Assembly: GCA_012271025.1 (NCBI GenBank)
Contig: JAAXHF010000141.1
Span: forward strand, 1-18,811
Reading direction: 5' to 3'
DNA from: Deltaproteobacteria bacterium
GTDB taxonomy: Bacteria > Desulfobacterota_B > Binatia > Bin18
DNA: 18,811 nt
Shown: positions 15,910 to 18,811 of the stretch, in pieces
How the letters are laid out: every line of letters begins with the position of its first letter
How positions within the stretch are numbered: the stretch's first letter is position 1
Position numbers and translations under genes: made by a program
Notes under the pieces: generated by a model
Told to the model about the DNA's origin: nothing
The model's database searches: none
Seen by the model: only the letters and a program-made list of their open reading frames with translations

Positions 15910-16920
15910 TCAATTTTCACCCTGGCCGCTGATGTTTTCGTAAGCCAAAAGAACGTAACGACGGCGGGCCGCGCCGACTTGCCTCGAACGGACCCGGATA
16001 TTGGCGGGACGATTGAGGAGCTTGTTTATGGCGTCTACATCTTCGACAGCAGAATCGATCTCGCCCGAGATGACTTCTCCCGTGATCTCATTCAGAAACT
16101 CAAACGTTCGACGAGTAGGCAAGACACCTTGAAATTGGCCCGAAATTTCCTGCTCTTCTTCGTTAATGTCCTCCCGAGTCAAGCGGCTTTCAATTTGACG
16201 AGCCCGGCTCACTTCGTAAACACGAGAAACCGCCCCCCGCTCTTCTTTGTTAATGTCATCCTGGCTCAGGCGCTTTTCGCTTTGGCGGACTTGGCCTACG
16301 TCTGAGAAACGAAAAACCTCATCCTCGAATTCAAGGGCGCAGACCGCATCTTGATCCGCTAGCTTTTTCAAGAATACGCGGAGAAGCTTAAGCGCGCGTG
16401 GGTCGGTACCGGCTATAGCATCGGCCCAAGTCTCGCCCGTTCCAACCGTGGCCTTAAGAATCGACATCGTTTGCTTGAGAGCAGCCTCAACAGGAGACGC
16501 TTCGCGGGAAGAGCCGTAATGGGGAACTTCCTCCAGTTCAAAACCAAACGATCCCAGGGCGGTGTCGGTTATCAGCAGCCGATAGTCCTCACGCTTGGGG
16601 AGTTTTCCATATGCTCCAAGCCGCGTCCTTTGACTAGCCCCGATAGCTGCAACAGCATCCGTAAATGCCTTGATCGCTTCCGCCCCAAAGTCGGCAAATA
16701 TCCCATGAGCGTCTACGACAGGCTTACCGTGGAACGTTAGGCAAGCGCGAGCGGGCTCTCTAGGAGGCGGCGTCCATGACGCGAGCATTTGTTCTACCTT
16801 TTCTTTTCGAGCCTCCAAACTCATGCGCTCAATGACGCTTTCTTCTGGAAGCTCGGCGAGGAAGCTTGCCAGTGTATTCCGCTCAGCCTGGAGATGACGG
16901 TACTCACGCAGGTTCATCAT
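15910..16920 (-). CDS. Unknown 336-residue protein paired with the NTase-like gene
   Basis: The product begins with a helical, probably coiled-coil segment (about 3-46), followed by a mixed domain with blocks such as GKPVVDAHGIFADFG and LLITDTALGSFGFELEE (about 115-131). It then has a duplicated 29-residue charged stretch (208-258) and a C-terminal part ending in VLLAYENI. There is no signal peptide or membrane segment. I do not know its function. Its ATG overlaps the stop of the NTase-like gene (ATGA) with GAAGGAG upstream, and its stop is one base before the hsdS ATG, so it is tightly coupled on both sides. This suggests it is the partner, antidote or substrate of the NTase-like protein, an inference from position only. 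Confidence 0.8.
   Translation of the reverse strand: MMNLREYRHLQAERNTLASFLAELPEESVIERMSLEARKEKVEQMLASWTPPPREPARACLTFHGKPVVDAHGIFADFGAEAIKAFTDAVAAIGASQRTRLGAYGKLPKREDYRLLITDTALGSFGFELEEVPHYGSSREASPVEAALKQTMSILKATVGTGETWADAIAGTDPRALKLLRVFLKKLADQDAVCALEFEDEVFRFSDVGQVRQSEKRLSQDDINKEERGAVSRVYEVSRARQIESRLTREDINEEEQEISGQFQGVLPTRRTFEFLNEITGEVISGEIDSAVEDVDAINKLLNRPANIRVRSRQVGAARRRYVLLAYENISGQGEN
16152..16257. repeat. 87-bp-spaced internal duplication in the 336-residue protein gene
   Basis: The words at 16152-16170 and 16239-16257 differ at only one position (GCTCTTCTT(C/T)GTTAATGTC) and continue with weaker similarity. They encode RLSQDDINKEE and RLTREDINEEE, 29 residues apart in the protein. The even spacing shows an in-frame duplication. 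Confidence 0.7.
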
Positions 16921-17501
16921 CGGGCTCCTTCGTCTATTGGGAGATTGATATTCGCACGTGCTATTTCGTCATCGGTATTCGAAAGGTCTAATTGCAGATA
17001 TCCTTTCCAGTATCCACTCCGTCTATGGGACCAGACACTATACCAATATGCAGACCGAGCAACGAGGGATTCCGGCGAGCCATCGTCCAACGGCTGAAAA
17101 TAAGCATCGACATGAAAGTTCTCCTCGCAATATGCCTTGTCGAAGATGTTCGGGGCGGCATCCCGTAGCGTCCGTTGGGTTCGCCCTTCTGGAAGACGAA
17201 AGAAGGTGACCACGTCAAGGTCACGGGGCGGCCGATTTTCAACCCTCTCGATGTCTTCAAGAAAGCTGCCGTCTAACCACTGAAAACCGTTGTCCACACC
17301 AATTCCGTGTAGAGCGGAACGGAAGTCGAGAAATCCTGCCACAATCCTCCGGCGTGGGTCCGTATTTCCAAACCGCAACACAAAATCGACGAGCGAAACA
17401 CGGTACGGAGACCGGTCTGACGATGTCGGGTCCGCTGAATTGATCGGAGGCAGAACACCCCGAGAATTCCAGTTCGGGATGGGAACGGAGTCCTCGCTCA
17501 T
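16917..17501 (-). CDS. Nucleotidyltransferase-like protein (DUF6932 type)
   Basis: The 194-residue product resembles proteins annotated as DUF6932. It contains a nucleotidyltransferase-like pattern: DGSF with G78-S79, then RDLDVV with D94 and D96, and a possible third carboxylate D132 in FHVDAYF. That is the full acidic triad of the polymerase-beta NTase superfamily, although the 14-residue spacing from GS to DxD is on the long side. The N-terminus has the segment SDRSPYRVSLVDFVLRF. I chose the ATG at 17501, preceded by GAGGG at about 10 bases; a GTG at 17507 in frame is possible. Its stop overlaps the next gene's ATG, so the two form a module. NTases with small partners are often toxins or defence effectors; the target here is unknown. 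Confidence 0.75.
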   Translation of the reverse strand: MSEDSVPIPNWNSRGVLPPINSADPTSSDRSPYRVSLVDFVLRFGNTDPRRRIVAGFLDFRSALHGIGVDNGFQWLDGSFLEDIERVENRPPRDLDVVTFFRLPEGRTQRTLRDAAPNIFDKAYCEENFHVDAYFQPLDDGSPESLVARSAYWYSVWSHRRSGYWKGYLQLDLSNTDDEIARANINLPIDEGAR

Positions 17502-17503
17502 AG

Positions 17504-17542
17504 TCACACTACCCTCACCATCTTCAAGTGTCCCTCAACCTT
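17504..17542 (-). pseudogene. Relic of a second hsdM 3' end
   Basis: Read on the minus strand in the right frame, this gives KVEGHLKM followed by four codons and TGA. The intact hsdM ends in KVEGHLKKM followed by four residues and a stop (17709-17750). The DNA differs mainly at synonymous third positions plus one missing codon, as expected for a diverged coding copy. Both tails are followed at once by CTATGAG and the start of a downstream frame. The rest of the 17543-17708 gap holds no recognisable gene; a 62-residue frame starting at 17712 overlaps hsdM by ATGA but resembles nothing I know. Confidence 0.5.
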
Positions 17543-17708
17543 GCCATCCAACCGTTTGTACTGATTTCTCTTGCGTGGGTACGGTAGACGCGACACCTGT
17601 GGGCAGCAGAGCAGAATTGACGGACAGCGTCTGTTGAATCTCTGGATAGCCTGGAAATGACAACATGAAGCAATAGCAGAGGACCAATCCCGAAATCGAA
17701 TTCCTGAC

Positions 17709-18811
17709 TCATAGCGACAGCCCCATCTTCTTCAGATGCCCTTCGACCTTCACGCCGAACTCCTCCACCTCCCGCTCCAACTCCGGCAGTGGGCTGGCGT
17801 AGCGCTCTTCCAATTCTTTGACACGGCCAGCGAGTTGCTGGGTCAGGCGTTCTACCTCGCTCTCAAGGACGGCTCGGATGCTGGCAATCCATTTGTCTTC
17901 GACCACTAAGGTCTTGATCTCGGCTTCGGTGAGCGTGGCGTAGTGGTCCAACACCTTCTGGTCCAGAGCGGCCTGGGCGTCCTTGACCGCCTTGCCGGCG
18001 TTGGACTCGGCCTCAATCAAGGCAAGACAACGCTTGAGGGCTTCCCGTTCCTTGTCGCTTTCCGGCTCATCCTGAATGGCCTTGAGCCGCTCTTTCACGC
18101 TCGCCTTGGTGACCGTGCCTTTGTCATTGGTGGCGTCCGCCAGCAGGCCATCCTCGCCGCTATGCTCCTCAACGAACTCCTCCAGTGCGCGGGCAGCGGA
18201 GTCCTGCTCGGCTTGAAGCGCTTCGAAGGCGGTCTGCTCCGTGGCAAAATAACGTGCGACAACCAAAGCCGGAGGAATCAGGTCCATCTTGTATTTCTTG
18301 CGCTTGATGGTCAGGTCCGGCGCCTCTTTGATCTTCTTTTCCTTGTCCTCAATGATGCCGCGCGGTTGGGCCGCCTCGACCCAGCCGTCCGTAGCAATGA
18401 GATACACGTCGTCCTGCATTACCTCGTCCCAGTAGTCCATCAGCCGCTGGTACACGTCATACCGGTCGAGCAACGGCAGGTCGGCGAAGTACACCAGCAG
18501 GTCTTCCGACAGGCTGCGGATGATGCTCTTGGGATTGGCTCCCGTCTCAAGTCCCCTGAGAGCGGGTTCGTGGGTCGTGCGCCACGCGTCGAAGACGGCA
18601 GCGACGCGCTGCTGGTAGGATTTGAACTCGCCGTGGTCGAGGATAGTGGCTTTCACCTGTGGCGTCTCGAAGCGCGCTTCGCTGTAGCCGGCTCGGCCGT
18701 TGCCGACGAAGAGATCGTGGCGCAGGGATGGAAAGATAGACCAGTAGGCGTCGAGTGCGTCAATGTCGCGGTCGGGGATGCCGCCGTGCAGATGCGCGTC
18801 GAGGTCGTGCA
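17709..18811 (-). CDS. hsdM: Type I restriction-modification methyltransferase HsdM, C-terminal part
   Basis: This frame is open to the right edge, so only the last 367 or so residues are present. The catalytic NPPY and SAM-binding motifs lie outside the window. The visible part starts with the family-typical block DLDAHLHGGIPDRDIDALD, then YWSIFPSLRHDLF and AGYSEARF, and continues with helical, coiled-coil-rich sequence that ends in EEFGVKVEGHLKKMGLSL. HsdM methylates adenine at the site chosen by HsdS. The GTG at 18656 is an internal valine codon, not the true start. A short frame overlaps the stop by ATGA. It is the first visible gene of the restriction operon, so the operon promoter should lie beyond the right edge. 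Confidence 0.93.
   Translation of the reverse strand, partial: HDLDAHLHGGIPDRDIDALDAYWSIFPSLRHDLFVGNGRAGYSEARFETPQVKATILDHGEFKSYQQRVAAVFDAWRTTHEPALRGLETGANPKSIIRSLSEDLLVYFADLPLLDRYDVYQRLMDYWDEVMQDDVYLIATDGWVEAAQPRGIIEDKEKKIKEAPDLTIKRKKYKMDLIPPALVVARYFATEQTAFEALQAEQDSAARALEEFVEEHSGEDGLLADATNDKGTVTKASVKERLKAIQDEPESDKEREALKRCLALIEAESNAGKAVKDAQAALDQKVLDHYATLTEAEIKTLVVEDKWIASIRAVLESEVERLTQQLAGRVKELEERYASPLPELEREVEEFGVKVEGHLKKMGLSL

Noticed and set aside
17524..17712. 62-residue minus-strand frame overlapping the hsdM stop by ATGA
   Set aside because: Composition is unlike a folded protein, it matches no family I know, and the competing frame contains the hsdM tail relic.
18656..18656. GTG at 18656 as the start of an independent 315-residue gene
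   Set aside because: The frame continues upstream to the window edge with typical HsdM sequence, so this is an internal codon.

Overview
The window is bacterial chromosome. Most of it is G+C-rich, with closely packed genes that have good Shine-Dalgarno sites. No tRNA, rRNA, CRISPR array, transposase or phage structural gene is visible. The mix of a class III CoA-transferase, an ACMSD-like amidohydrolase, a UbiA prenyltransferase and large antisense open frames fits a high-GC, probably uncultured Gram-negative lineage (Desulfobacterota, Binatota or Tectomicrobia type). That placement is an impression from gene content, not a measurement.

Left part (1-1780): accessory and gene-poor. An AT-richer gene for a two-helix membrane protein (442-996, minus) lies between two imperfect 33-bp direct repeats. 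A perfect 16-bp palindrome resembling a TetR operator sits just to the left. A second small membrane protein (1274-1708, minus) carries a 21-bp tandem repeat that encodes a 7-residue repeat.

Central part (1779-8883): metabolic genes. A CaiB/BaiF CoA-transferase (minus) diverges from an amidohydrolase (plus), which is followed closely by a Glu/Leu/Phe/Val-type dehydrogenase, most likely glutamate dehydrogenase. This meets a TIGR01777-type SDR protein tail to tail with overlapping stop codons. The SDR leader holds a perfect 16-bp inverted repeat. A UbiA-family prenyltransferase and a CrtC/AttH-like lipocalin-domain protein form a tight two-gene unit.

Right part (8977-18811): one long minus-strand type I restriction-modification operon, read right to left: hsdM (5' end outside the window), a nucleotidyltransferase-like protein (DUF6932 type), a 336-residue protein of unknown function, hsdS, an OLD-like ATPase with a TOPRIM-like C-terminus, a possible 43-residue ORF, hsdR, and a YgjP/DUF45 metallopeptidase. 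Several junctions are ATGA or longer overlaps, so the extra genes are probably translated together with the restriction genes. HsdM and HsdS would methylate, HsdR would cleave. The NTase pair, the ATPase-TOPRIM protein and the protease-like protein look like added defence or control modules. A relic of a second hsdM 3' end just before the NTase gene suggests that this locus was assembled by recombination between related systems. This composite operon is the most interesting part of the window.
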